Below the pieces are notes generated by a model, which saw only the letters and a program-made list of their open reading frames with translations, was not told the DNA's origin and ran no database searches. 64,000 nt of DNA from Molossus alvarezi (lineage: Eukaryota; Chordata; Mammalia; Chiroptera; Molossidae). A program made the position numbers and the translations under genes. Shown here piece after piece: positions 34,873-46,544 of the stretch. Position 1 is the stretch's first letter, and each line of letters starts with the position of its first letter. Location: the NCBI GenBank assembly GCA_037176705.1, contig CM073889.1:52817596-52881595 (forward strand), in the 5' to 3' direction.

Positions 34873-36806
34873 CTTTCTCTAGTTCCCTACACACAATTAC
34901 AAGACTTGCTGGTGCAGTCTCAGATATGCTGAATTATGGGCAAAACTCTGTGAGAGCCAGGTGCAACATTCATTGGTGGCATGTTTAAATTTGGGAAATT
35001 GAGTACCTTTGCAAGGAAAGTGTGTAGATACATGTTCTAGTAGGAAACTGATGGAATGATTGAATATTTCCATTTTGGGTCAGGAAATGCACAGATCTTG
35101 GCAAGAGTCATGTGAAACACTTGAATATAGACACTCTCCTCGTGGTGTGGAGAGATCCAGTCTTCTCCTAGAAAGAACAACTAGGACAGGGCACACTGAT
35201 GTGTAGAATCAAAAGTTATCCCCTTTTGTGTTCTGTGTTGGTAATGGTTTCCAAGATTGCACAGTTTTCTACAACATTTCTCAAGGCGATACTTGGAATA
35301 AGTATGGTTTCTTCTGTAGCAGTTTGTTTCGCCTAATTCTTAGTCAGAACAGTGAACCAACCTAGGGTCTAGAATGAAATAATGGAAAGATTGATAACTA
35401 CTGGTGTTACACATGTGCCATTCTTGAAACAAAGCAACTGAACACATCTAAAGTGATGTAGTTTAAACATTTGATGTGTACATCCAAGGAGAAATACATG
35501 AATGTGAAGACACTGACAATACCATGGGTGTTTCACATTGCATTTCTCTGTGAGTTAGAACAAGAGGAGGGTTCTGGAGAAAAGGCACTTGTACAGTTGA
35601 CCTGGGTATCAATTTTCAATAGCTACCCACAAATTATGCCCGGTTTGCGCGGCATAGTTTGCATTGGAGAGTTATCCAGTGTTGCATGTAAATGCAGCTG
35701 ACTGCCTTCTTTCCTATACGACAAGAAAGTCAATTTGTACGAGAAGAAGAGGTAACTTTTCAACATACTACTTTTCTTCCTTGGATATGAGTTGTTTGCC
35801 TGGAAGAGTCTACAAAGAATCTGGATACCAAATACAGGCTGCAATGCAGAAATGAAACATTTTGGTTAGAGCAGTGTTCAGGTCGTGGAAATCTATACCC
35901 TATTCAGTTCTACACACATTCTCTCCATGCGTTACCAAATGAATCAGAGTCATGCCATGGATCCACGATACATTTCACTGTTTGTGCCAATTTCCACATT
36001 AACATAAGGTGTCGTTACCTGTTTTCTACAGAATTGAATGTAAACCCTTGTCCTGAGTGTGAAATGCTGGAATTATCCCGTGGAAATGAATGATAACTCC
36101 CGAACTCATGCTTAAAATACCCTGTGACAGATCCAACCTATTTCTTGATATCTGACAGAATCATCTCCATTATAACAAGGATTCCAAAGAGTTTCAGGCC
36201 TTTGAATAATGGTCCTGGATTCACATGTTTCAAGAGTATTTCCCAGAAGAACCTATGAGAATACAGTGGATAATCAAAGGTGTGCATCACTGGTGTTCTT
36301 TTTCTGCAGAATTATATAATTACATTCAGTTCAAGAGCAGCATGGAAACCTCAATATGGTGTAGTGGCAATTGGACTGTTCAGTGGCTCTCTGTCCTAAA
36401 AACAGTGTTCCCATTGACTAACTTCTTCACATACTGTCTAAATATGGTGAAGAAGATTCTTGGGCTATACCCACTTCACAAAACATGGAACCAACACTGG
36501 TGTTCTGTTCTGCAGATTATGTGTTAGAACAGTTGAGGAAAGTATTGATTCAAGGTAATGTGGCAACCTAACGTTTGCCTATGCCCTTAGACATACTTCT
36601 CACCAGAGATCGTTTCTAGGAGCGTTTATACACACCAAACCGATTCCAAACGAACTGTGTTAGAACTCTGCAGTTCAGTTGAGGAAACTCACTTCCATGA
36701 AGCCTAGAGCGTGAGGCCTCTCCAACCATAAGCTGTTTTGGTTAAGTACCTAAGAAATGTCTGTTTGTTAAGGTGTAATCACACGAAAACCTAGCAGTGC
36801 ACGTTT
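34873..36806 (+). repeat. Satellite monomer 16 (diverged)
   Basis: 1934 bp. Many private changes: AGATATGCTG, CCAGGTGCAAC, ATTTTCAATAG, AAGAATCTGGAT, GCTGCAATGC, GTCGTTACC, a 2-bp loss at TTTTCTACAGAATT and CTATGAGAATAC. Confidence 0.95.
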
Positions 36807-38068
36807 CTTTCTCTTGTTCCCTACACACAATTACAAGACTTGCTGGTGCAGTCTCAGATATCCTGAATTATGGGCAAAACTCTGTGAGAGCCAGGGGCAA
36901 CATTCATTGGTGGCATGTTTAAACTTGGGAAATTGAGTACCTTTGCAAGGAAAGTTGTAGATACATGTTCTAGTAGGAAACTGATGGAATGATTGAATAT
37001 TTCCATTTTGGGTCAGGAAATGCACACATCTTGGCAAGAGTCATGTGAAACACTTGAATATAGACACTCTCCTCGTGGTGTGGAGAGATCCAGTCTTCTC
37101 CTGGAAAGAACAAGTAGGACAGGGCACACTGATGTGTAGAATCAAAAGTTATCCCCTTTTGTGTTCTGTGTTGGTAATGGTTTCCAAGATTGCACAGTTT
37201 TCTACAACATTTCTCAAGGCGATACTTGGAATAAGTATGGTTTCTTCTGTAGCAGTTTGTTTCGCCTAATTCTTAGTCAGAACAGTGAACCAACCTAGGG
37301 TCTAGAATGAAATAATGGAAAGATTGATAACTACTGGTGTTACACATGTGCCATTCTTGAAACAAAGCAACTGAACACATCTAAAGTGATGTAGTTTAAA
37401 CATTTGATGTGTACATCCAAGGAGAAATACATGAATGTGAAGACACTGACAATACCATGGGTGTTTCACATTGCATTTCTCTGTGAGTTAGAACAAGAGG
37501 AGGGTTCTGGAGAAAAGGCACTTGTACAGTTGACCTGGTTATCAATTTCTATTAGCTACCCACAAATTATGCCCGGTTTGCGCGGCATAATTTGCATTGG
37601 AGAGTTATCCAGTGTTGCATGTAAATGCAGCTGACTGCCTTCTTTCCTATACGACAAGAAAGTCAATTTGTACGAGAAGAAGAGGTAACTTTTCAACATA
37701 CTACTTTTCTTCCTTGGATATGAGTTGTTTGACTGGAAGAGTCTACAAAGCATCTCGATACCAAATACAGGCTGCGCTGCAGAAATGAAACATTTTGGTT
37801 CGAGCAGTGTTCAGGTCGTGGAAATCTATACCCTATTCAGTTCTACACACATTCTCTCCATGCGTTACCAAATGAATCAGAGTCATGCCATGGATCCACG
37901 ATACATTTCACTGTTTGTGCCGATTTCCACATTAACATAAGGTGTAGATACCTGTTTTCTGCAGAGAATTGAATGTAAACCCTTGTCCTCAGTGTGAAAT
38001 GCTGGAATTATCCCGTGGAAATGAATGATAACTCCCGAACTTATGCTTAAAATACCCTGTGACAAATT

Positions 38069-38081
38069 CAACCTATTTCTT
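38069..38081. repeat. Target-site duplication of L1-2, tail side
   Basis: Same 13 bp as for L1-1, at 13,608-bp offset; inherited through the block duplication. Confidence 0.93.
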
Positions 38082-38362
38082 TTTTTTATTTTTTTTATTT
38101 TTTATTTTTTTTATTTATTTTTTTATTTTTTATTTTTGCTACAGATATTTTACCTTTTTACCCCATTGGCACCCCCACCCTACCCCCCCTCCACCCTTTC
38201 CCCGGCTTAGTTGTCCATGTCCATTGGTCATGCATACATGCATATAAGTTCTGTGGTTTATCTTCCCACCCCCCACCCCCCATCCCCTCTTCTGAGGGAT
38301 GTCAGTCTGTGCCCTACTTCCATGTGTCTGGGTCTACTGTATTCCTCGGACTGTTATGTTCA
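38082..38362 (-). other. L1-2 3'UTR and A-rich tail
   Basis: No difference seen from the L1-1 3'UTR, including the lengths of the interrupted A-runs and both G-rich tracts (38265-38287 and about 38161-38205). Preservation of the tail's run lengths argues that the duplication is recent, since such runs mutate quickly. Confidence 0.85.
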
Positions 38363-41300
38363 TTATATTCCGTATATAAGTGAGATCATGTGGTATTTGT
38401 CTTTTTCTGCTTGGCTTCTTTCACTTAGGATAATACTTTCCAGGTCCCTCCATGTCGTCTCAAAGGATAAGAGATCTTTCTTTCTTACCGCTGCATAGTA
38501 CTCCATTGTGTATATGTACCACAGCTTTTTTATCCATTCGTCTACTGGTGGACACTTGGGCTGTTTCCAGATCTTAGCTATTGTAAATAGTGCTGCTATG
38601 AACATGGGGGTACATATATTCTTCCTGATTGGTGTTTCAGGCTTCTTAGGGTATATTCCCAGCAGTGGGATCACTGGGTCAAATGGAAGTTCAATTTTTA
38701 ATTTTTTGAGGTAGCACCATATTGTTTTCCATAGCGGCTGCACCAGTCTGCATTCCCACCAGCAGTGTATTAGAGTCCCCTTTTCTCCACACCCTCGCCA
38801 ACACTTGTTGTTTGATGATTTGTTGATGGCGGCCATTCTGACAGGTGTGAGGTGATACCTCATTGTTGTTTTAATTTGCATCTCTCTGATGATTAGTGAT
38901 GTTGAGCAATTCTTCATATGTCTTTTGGCCATTTGTATGTCCTGTTTGGAGAGGTGTCTATTCAGCTCCTCTGCCCATTTTTTAATTGGGTTCTTTGTCT
39001 TCCTTTTGTGGAGTTGTATGAGCACTCTATATATACTGGAAATTAACCCCTTATCTGATACATCATTGGCAATGATGTTCTCCCATACAGTGGGTTGCCT
39101 TTCCATTTTGATGATTGTTTCTTTTGCTGTGCAGAAGCTTTTTAGTTTGATGTAGTCCCATGTGTTCATTTTCTCCTTTATTTCTGTTGCCTTCGGTGAT
39201 GTATCAGTGAAAATTCTGCTCCGTATGATGTCCGAAATTTTGTTGCCTACATTTTCTTCTAGAATTTTTATGGATTCACGGGTCACATTTAAGTCTTTTA
39301 TCCATTTTGAGTTTATTTTTGTGTATGGTGTAAGTTGATGGTCTAGTTTCATTTTTTTGCATGTAGCTGTCCAATTTTCCCAACACCATTTATTAAAGAG
39401 GCTGTCTTTACTCCACTGTATGCTCTTGCCACCTTTGTCAAATATTAATTGAGCGTATTGCCTTGGGTCCATTTCTGGGTTTTCAGTTCTGTTCCACTGG
39501 TCTATATGCCTGTTCTTGTGCCAGTACCAGGCTGTTTTGGTTACAGTCGCTTTGTAGTATAACCTGAAATCTGGTATTGTGATCCCACCTACTTTGTTCT
39601 TCTTTTTCAAGATTGCTGTGGCTATTCGGGGTCTTTTTTGGTTCCATATGAACTTTTGAAGTATTTGTTCTAGTTCTATGAAATATGTCGTTGGTACTTT
39701 GATGGGGATTGCATTGAATCTATAGATTGCTTTGGGTAGTATGGACATTTTAATGATGTTAATTCTTCCAATCCATGAACAGGGTATGTGCTTCCACTTT
39801 TTTATATCTTCCTCTATTTCTTTTTTCAATGACCTGTAGTTTTCTGCAAATAGGTCCTTTACTTCTTTGGTTAAGTTTATTCCTAGGTATCGTAATTTCT
39901 TTGGAGCGATGGTAAATGGGATTGTTTTTTCAGTTTCTCTTTCTGTGAGTTCATCATTGATGTACAAGAATGCCGTCGATTTCTTGACGTTAATTTTGTA
40001 TCCTGCTACTTTGCCAAATTCATTTATTAAGTCTAATATATTTTTGATGGATTCTTTAGGGTTTTCTATGTACAATATCATGTCATCTGCAAATAATGAC
40101 AGTTTCACTTCCTCCTTTCCAATTTGGATCCCTTTTATTTTTTTTTCATGTCTGATTGCTGTGGCTAAGACTTCCAGTACAATGTTAAATAAGAGTGGCG
40201 AAAGTGGACATCCCTGTCTTGTTCCTGTTCTTAATGGAAATGTTTTTAGTTTCTGTCCATTGAGTATGATGTTGGCTGTAGGTCTTTCATATATGGCCTT
40301 TATTATGTCGAGATATGATCCCTCTATTCCCACATTGCTGAGCGTTTTTATCAGAAATGGATGCTGGATTTTGTCGAATGCTTTTTCAGCATCTATTGAT
40401 ATGATCATGTGGTTTTTATTCTTCATTTTGTTTATGTGGTGTATCACATTTATTGATTTGCGAATATTGTACCAGCCTTGCATCCCTGGAATGAATCCCA
40501 CTTGGTCATGGTGAATAATTTTTTTGATGTATTTCTGGATCCGATTTGCTAATATTTTGTTCAGGATTTTGGCGTCTATGTTCATCAGGGATATTGGCCT
40601 GTAGTTTTCTTTCTTCGTAGTGTCTTTTTCTGGTTTTGGAATTAGAATTATGCTGGCCTCATAGAATGTGTTTGGAAGTCTTCCTTCTTCTTGAATTTTT
40701 TGAAATAGTTTGAGGAGAATGGGTGTTAGTTCTTTTTGGAATGTTCGGTAAAACTCCCCCGTGAAGCCATCTGGGCCTGGGCTTTTGTTTGCTGGAAGAG
40801 TCTTGATTACCTCTTCAATTTCCTTGGTTGTTATTGGTCTGTTCAAGTTTTCTATCTCTTCCGGGAATAGTTTTGGGAGACTGTGTGTTTCTAGAAATTT
40901 GTCCATTTCGCTTAGATTGTCGAATTTGTTGCCATATAGTTGTTCATAGTAGTTGTTAACGATCTTTTGTATTTCCGTGGTGTTGGTTGTTACTTCTCCT
41001 CTTTCATTTCTAATTTTGTGTATTTGGGTTCTCTCTCTTTGTTTCTTGGTGAGTCTAGCTAAGGGTCCATCAATCTTGTTTATCTTTTCGAAAAAACAGC
41101 TCTTTGTTTCATTGATCCTTTGAATTGTTTTTTTGGTCTCTATGTCATTTATTTCTGCTCTGATCTTTACTATTTCCTTCCTTCTACTTGCTCTGGGGTT
41201 TTCTTTTTGTTTGCTTTCTAATTCTTTAAGTTGTGAGGTTAGACAGTCAATTAGAAATTTTTCTTGTTTTTTGAGGTAGGCCTGTAGTGCTATGAACTTC

Positions 41301-42187
41301 CCTCTCAGAACTGCTTTCGCTGCATCCCATAGATTTTGTGTTGTTGTGTGTTCATTTTCATTGGTTTCCAGGAAGTTTTTAATTTCTTCCTTGATCTCCT
41401 CGGTGACCCATTCATTGTTTAAAAACATGCTATTTAGCCTCCATGTGTTGAAATGTCTTTGCATGTTCTTGTTGCAATTGATTTCTAGTTTCATGCCACT
41501 GTGATCTGAGAAGATGCTTGATATGATTTCAATCTTCTTGAACTTGTAGAGATTTAGTTTGTGTCCTATCATGTGGTCTATCTTTGAGAATGTCCCATGT
41601 GAACTTGAGGAGAATGTGTATTCTGTAGTTTTGGGGTGTAATTCTCTGTAGATATCTATTAAATCCATTTGGTCTAGTGCTTCATTTAGAGTCTCTATTT
41701 CCTTGCTAATTTTTTGCCTAGAGGATCTATCTAGTGCTGTCAACGGGGTGTTGAAGTCCCCTGCTATGATTGTATTGTTGTCGATTTCTCCTTGGAAGTC
41801 CTCCAGAAGATTTTTAATATATTTTGGTGCTCCTATATTGGGTGCATATATGTTTATCAAAGTTATATCTTCCTGTTGGATAGATCCTTTCAATATTATG
41901 TAGTGGCCGTCTTTGTCTCTAGTTATGGTCTTCATTTTGAAATCTATTTTATCAGATATGAGAATTGCTACCCCAGCTTTTTTTTGCTTTCCATTTGCTT
42001 GGAAAATTTTTTTCCATCCCTTCACTTTCAACCTATGTGAGTCTTTTGTTGAGAGGTGGGTCTCTTGCAAACAACATATAGATGAGTCATGCTTTCTTAT
42101 CCAATCAGCTACTCTGTGTCTCTTTATGGGAGCATTCAATCCATTTACGTTTAAGGTGATTATTGATATGTACTTATTTATTGCCAT
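38363..42187 (-). CDS. ORF2: L1-2 ORF2p, endonuclease-reverse transcriptase
   Basis: 1274 aa, intact, with the same endonuclease, reverse transcriptase and CCHC residues as the L1-1 protein. The one difference I see is Leu255Phe (NSMFLNNEW), in the linker just after the endonuclease domain and away from catalytic residues. Both copies could serve as template donors if expressed, though embedding in satellite DNA would be expected to favour silencing (inference). Confidence 0.96.
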   Translation of the reverse strand: MAINKYISIITLNVNGLNAPIKRHRVADWIRKHDSSICCLQETHLSTKDSHRLKVKGWKKIFQANGKQKKAGVAILISDKIDFKMKTITRDKDGHYIILKGSIQQEDITLINIYAPNIGAPKYIKNLLEDFQGEIDNNTIIAGDFNTPLTALDRSSRQKISKEIETLNEALDQMDLIDIYRELHPKTTEYTFSSSSHGTFSKIDHMIGHKLNLYKFKKIEIISSIFSDHSGMKLEINCNKNMQRHFNTWRLNSMFLNNEWVTEEIKEEIKNFLETNENEHTTTQNLWDAAKAVLRGKFIALQAYLKKQEKFLIDCLTSQLKELESKQKENPRASRRKEIVKIRAEINDIETKKTIQRINETKSCFFEKINKIDGPLARLTKKQRERTQIHKIRNERGEVTTNTTEIQKIVNNYYEQLYGNKFDNLSEMDKFLETHSLPKLFPEEIENLNRPITTKEIEEVIKTLPANKSPGPDGFTGEFYRTFQKELTPILLKLFQKIQEEGRLPNTFYEASIILIPKPEKDTTKKENYRPISLMNIDAKILNKILANRIQKYIKKIIHHDQVGFIPGMQGWYNIRKSINVIHHINKMKNKNHMIISIDAEKAFDKIQHPFLIKTLSNVGIEGSYLDIIKAIYERPTANIILNGQKLKTFPLRTGTRQGCPLSPLLFNIVLEVLATAIRHEKKIKGIQIGKEEVKLSLFADDMILYIENPKESIKNILDLINEFGKVAGYKINVKKSTAFLYINDELTERETEKTIPFTIAPKKLRYLGINLTKEVKDLFAENYRSLKKEIEEDIKKWKHIPCSWIGRINIIKMSILPKAIYRFNAIPIKVPTTYFIELEQILQKFIWNQKRPRIATAILKKKNKVGGITIPDFRLYYKATVTKTAWYWHKNRHIDQWNRTENPEMDPRQYAQLIFDKGGKSIQWSKDSLFNKWCWENWTATCKKMKLDHQLTPYTKINSKWIKDLNVTRESIKILEENVGNKISDIIRSRIFTDTSPKATEIKEKMNTWDYIKLKSFCTAKETIIKMERQPTVWENIIANDVSDKGLISSIYRVLIQLHKRKTKNPIKKWAEELNRHLSKQDIQMAKRHMKNCSTSLIIREMQIKTTMRYHLTPVRMAAINKSSNNKCWRGCGEKGTLIHCWWECRLVQPLWKTIWCYLKKLKIELPFDPVIPLLGIYPKKPETPIRKNICTPMFIAALFTIAKIWKQPKCPPVDEWIKKLWYIYTMEYYAAVRKKDLLSFETTWRDLESIILSERSQAEKDKYHMISLIYGI

Positions 42188-42232
42188 TTTTGTTTAGTGT
42201 GGTTCTATTTTTCTTCCCACTTCTCCTGCTAA

Positions 42233-43114
42233 TTACAGCAGTCCTTTTAACATTTCTTGCAGTGCTGGTTTGGTGCTAATGTAGTCCCTTAGCTTTTTTT
42301 TGTCTGGGAAGCTCTTTATTTGATCTTCTATTTTGAATGATAGCCTTGCTGGGTAGAGTAGTCTTGGATTCAGATTCTTGTTTTTCATGACTTTGATTAC
42401 TTCATGCCATTCTCTTCTGGCCTGTAGTGTTTCTTGTGAGAAGTCAGCTGAGAGCCTTATGGGGTTCCCTTTGTAGGTAACCTGTTGCTTTTCTCTTGCT
42501 GCTTTTAGGATTCTCTCTTTGTCTTTAATTTGTGGCATTTTAATTACTATGTGTCTTGGTGTGGGCCTGTTTGGGTTCTTCTTACTTGGGACTCTCTGTG
42601 CTTCTTGAACTTGAATGCCTTCTTCCTTCACCAAATTAGGGAAGTTTTCTCTCACTATTTTTTTGAATATATTCTCTATCCCTTGCTCCTTTTCTTCTTC
42701 TTCGGGGACTCCTATGATGCGAATATTATTACGTTTCCAGTTGTCCCACAATTCTCTTAAGCTGTCTTCCTGTTTTTTAATAGTTTTTTCCTTTTGTTTT
42801 TCTGATTGGTTGATTTTTTCTACCCTGTCTTCTAATTCACTGATCCGGTCCTCAGCTTCCCCTACTCTGCTTTTTAAACCTTCCAATGTGTTTTTCATTT
42901 CGGATATGTCATTTTTTATCTCTTCTTGTTGGTTTTTAATTTCCATTTGGCTTATTTTCAGTGTCTCTATGTCCTTACTCATGCTGTTCAGCTTCCTCAA
43001 GATCATGGCTCTGAATTCTAGCTCTGTTAACATGCCTAATTGCTCCATATTGATCTCATCTTCGGTGGAGGTGTCTTGCTCTTTCATTTGGCTTCTGTTT
43101 CTGTGTTTCACCAT
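42233..43114 (-). CDS. ORF1: L1-2 ORF1p, RNA-binding nucleic-acid chaperone
   Basis: 293 aa, and I see no residue different from the L1-1 protein: same coiled coil, RRM and C-terminal domain, same ATG in AAAATGG context at 43114. It is followed after 45 nt by ORF2, so translation of ORF2 from the bicistronic RNA would need reinitiation or an unconventional mechanism, as known for other mammalian L1s. Confidence 0.95.
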   Translation of the reverse strand: MVKHRNRSQMKEQDTSTEDEINMEQLGMLTELEFRAMILRKLNSMSKDIETLKISQMEIKNQQEEIKNDISEMKNTLEGLKSRVGEAEDRISELEDRVEKINQSEKQKEKTIKKQEDSLRELWDNWKRNNIRIIGVPEEEEKEQGIENIFKKIVRENFPNLVKEEGIQVQEAQRVPSKKNPNRPTPRHIVIKMPQIKDKERILKAAREKQQVTYKGNPIRLSADFSQETLQARREWHEVIKVMKNKNLNPRLLYPARLSFKIEDQIKSFPDKKKLRDYISTKPALQEMLKGLL

Positions 43115-43936
43115 TTTGGCTATCACTGTGGGCTTTGGAGCCTGTCAAGTTCTCCCTGTGGGTGTTGGTGTTCTGCTATTTGTGGCTCCCTCTCCTGTGT
43201 TTAGATGAGCGAGGGAAGACCCACGTTGAACACCTCTGTCAAGTCTTACTTTCCTGGTTAAAGTTGCCAGTCCAGGAAAGGTACTGTTATCCTCTAGCGT
43301 TTTGCCTGGATGCTAGCAGTCTAGGTTAATTGATGAGTTTTGGGTTGTCAGTTGATTGAAAAACTCCCTCTGGTGCTCAGCCAAGGGGCTTTCACGAGGG
43401 TGGGGCAGATGCTGGTTGTTAGTGAGCCTCAATTAGCACTTCAATGGCCCACAGGGTGGGGTTGGATCTCTGAGGGAGGGGCTGCTGCCTCTCCTCAGAG
43501 CCCTGGGAAGGAGCAATGTGGCCACCGTCCTGGGTGGCAGCTACTCAGCCAAAGCTCTGAGCGCCCTCCAAACCCCGAGTGTCCCGACACAGTTCCAGTC
43601 CAGTCTGCCCTCCCTCTGCCGGAGCCCAAGGTGAGTGGCTGTGGCTGTTTCAGACTCTGTCCCGGCTGCGCTGTGGAGCCGCCTGGGAGTGTAACCCGCG
43701 GGCGCCGCTCCCAGCTGAGGCCGCTGCTGAGCTGCCGACCGTGGGCTCCCAGCCCCCGTCTCGCGCCTTTGCAAGCCTACCGGGATGGAGTCCGTGTCCC
43801 TCGTTGTATGGTCCTCCAAGCTGCTTTTCTGTTGCTTTTTCCCGTCGATTTGTCTGTGTTATAGTTGTAATTCCAGTTTGGTTCTGGGAGACAGTCTGTG
43901 TAGCTCCGTTCACTCCGCCGCCATTTTATTTTCTCC
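43115..43936 (-). promoter_or_regulatory. L1-2 5'UTR / internal promoter
   Basis: Copy of the L1-1 leader, with one substitution seen (near 43802). The YY1-like start and the CpG-rich segment are unchanged. Confidence 0.8.
43917..43927 (-). promoter_or_regulatory. YY1-like site at L1-2 5' end
   Basis: Identical AAAATGGCGGC, in the same place relative to the element start as in L1-1. Confidence 0.7.
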
Positions 43937-43949
43937 CAACCTATTTCTT
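43937..43949. repeat. Target-site duplication of L1-2, 5' side
   Basis: Same 13 bp as 38069-38081, followed by GATATCTGACAG of the monomer. Confidence 0.93.
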
Positions 43950-44609
43950 GATATCTGACAGAATCATCTCCATGATAACAAGGATTCCAAAGAGTTTCAG
44001 GCCTTTGAATAATGGTCCTGGATTCACATGTTTCAAGAGTATTTCCCAGAAGAACCTATGAAAATACAGTGGATAATCAAAGGTGTGCATCACTGGTGTT
44101 CTTTCTCTGCAGAATTATATAATTACATTCAGCTCAAGAGCAGCATGGAAACCTCAATATGGTGTAGTGGCAATTGGACTGTTCAGTGGCTCTCTGTCCT
44201 AAAAACAGTGTTCCCATTGACTAACTTCTTCACATACTGTCTAAATATGGTGAAGAAGATTCTTGGGCTATACCCACTTCACAAAACATGGAACCAACAC
44301 TGGTGTTTTGTTCTGCAGATTATGTGTTAGAACAGTTGAGGAAAGTATTGATTCAAGGTAATGTGGCAACCTAACGTTTGCCTATGCCCTTAGACATACT
44401 TCTCACCAGAGATCGTTTCTAGGAGCGTTTATACACACCAAACCGATTCCAAAAGAACTGTGTTAGAACTCTGCAGTTCAGTTGAGGAAACTCACTTCCA
44501 TGAAGCCTAGAGCGTGAGGCTTCTCCAACCATAAGCTGTTTTGGTTAAGTACCTAAGAAATGTCTGTTTGTTAAGGTGTAATCACACGAAAACCTAGCAG
44601 TGCACGTTT

Positions 44610-46544
44610 CTTTCTCTTGTTCCCTACACACAATTACAAGACTTGCTGGTGCAGTCTCAGATATCCTGAATTATGGGCAAAACTCTGTGAGACCTAGGGG
44701 CAACATTCATTGGTGGCATGTTTAAACTTGGGAAATTGAGTACCTTTGCAAGGAAAGTGTGTAGATACATGTTCTAGTAGGAAACTGATGGATTGATTGA
44801 ATATTTCCATTTTGGGTCAGGAAATGCACAGATCTTGGCAAGAGTCATGTGAAACACTTGAATATAGACACTCTCCTCGTGGTGTGGAGAGATCCAGTCT
44901 TCTCCTGGAAAGAACAACTAGGACAGGGCTCACTGATGTGTAGAATCAAAAGTTATCCCCTTTTGTGTTCTGTGTTGGTAATGGTTTCCAAGATTGCATA
45001 GTTTTCAACAACATTTCTCAAGGCGATACTTGGAATAAGTATGGTTTTTTCTGTAGCAGTTTGTTTCGCCTAATTCTTAGTCAGACCAGTGAACCAACCT
45101 AGGGTCTAGAATGAAATAATGGAAAGATTGATAACTACTGGTGTTACACATGTGCCATTCTTGAAACAAAGCAACTGAACACATCTAAAGTGATGTAGTT
45201 TAAACATTTGATGTGTACATCCAAGGAGAAATACATGAATGTGAAGACACTGACAATACCATGGGTGTTTCACATTGCATTTCTCTGTGAGTTAGAACAA
45301 GACGAGGGTCTGGAGAAAAGGCACTTGTACAGTTGACCTGGGTATCAATTTCAATTAGCTACCCACAAATTACGCCCGGTTTGCGCGGCATAGTTTGCAT
45401 TGGAGAGTTATCCAGTGTTGCATGTAAATGCAGCTGACTGCCTTCTTTCCTATACGACAAGAAAGTCAATTTGTACGAGAAGAAGAGGTAACTTTTCAAC
45501 ATACTACTTTTCTTCCTTGGATATGAGTTGTTTGCCTGGAAGAGTCTACAAAGCATCTCGATACCAAATACAGGCTGCGCTGCAGAAATGAAACATTTTG
45601 GTTAGAGCAGTGTTCAGGTCGTGGAAATCTATACCCTATTCAGTTCTGCACACATTCTCTCCATGCGTTACCAAATGAATCAGAGTCATGCCATGGATCC
45701 ACGATACATTTCACTGTTTGTGCCGATTTCCGCATTAACATAAGGTGTAGATACCTGTTTTCTGCAGAGAATTGAATGTAAACCCTTGTCCTCAGTGTGA
45801 AATGCTGGAATTAGCCCGTGGAAATGAATGATAACTCCCGAACTTATGCTTAAAATACCCTGTGACAAATTCAACCTATTTCTTGATATCTGACAGAATC
45901 ATCTCCATGATAACAAGGATTCCAAAGAGTTTCAGGCCTTTGAATAATGGTCCTGGATACACATGTTTCAAGAGTATTTCCCAGAAGAACCTATGAAAAT
46001 ACAGTGGATAATCAAAGGTGTGCATCACTGGTGTTCTTTCTCTGCAGAATTATATAATTACATTCAGTTCAAGAGCAGCATGGAAACCTCAATATGGTGT
46101 AGTGGCAATTGGACTGTTCAGTGGCTCTCTGTCCTAAAAACAGTGTTCCCATTGACTAACTTCTTCACATACTGTCTAAATATGGTGAAGAAGATTCTTG
46201 GGCTATACCCACTTCACAAAACATGGAACCAACACTGGTGTTCTGTTCTGCAGATTATGTGTTAGAACAGTTGAAGAAAGTATTGATTCAAGGTAATGTG
46301 GCAAGCTAACGTTTGCCTTTGCCCTTAGACATACTTCTCACCAGAGATCGTTTCTAGGAGGGTTTATACACACCAAGCCGATTCCAAACGAACTGTGTTA
46401 GAACTCTGCAGTTCAGTTGAGGAAACTCACTTCCATGAAGCCTAGGGAGTGAGGCCTCTCCAACCATAAGCTGTTTTGTTTAAGTACCTAAGAAATATCT
46501 GTTTGTTAAGGTGTAATCACACGAAAACCTAGCAGTGCACGTTT
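44610..46544 (+). repeat. Satellite monomer 18
   Basis: 1935 bp. Near-copy of unit 14. The differences seen are TTCTGCACAC near 45644, CACAAAACATGG near 46213 and AAATATCTG near 46494. Confidence 0.95.

Larger units (their letters stand above)
38082..43936 (-). mobile_element. L1-2: duplicate of L1-1, also intact
   Basis: Same length, same orientation, same monomer position and same 13-bp target duplication as L1-1, offset by exactly 13,608 bp. I found two base differences: near 41422 (A for T, giving Leu255Phe in ORF2) and near 43802 (G for A, in the 5'UTR). A shared target site and shared flanks show that it arose by DNA duplication, not by a second retrotransposition. Confidence 0.97.
36807..44609 (+). 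repeat. Satellite monomer 17, split by L1-2
   Basis: About 1935 bp without the L1. Copy of unit 13 at 13,608-bp spacing, including AAAGTTGTAG. It has TCAG, and private CCTGGTTATC and TTTCTATTAG near 37537-37555. Confidence 0.95.

Noticed and set aside
24474..43936. Two independent L1 insertions into the same hotspot
   Set aside because: Identical truncation-free ends, identical target duplications, identical tail run lengths and shared flanking satellite variants at constant offset require duplication of one insertion.
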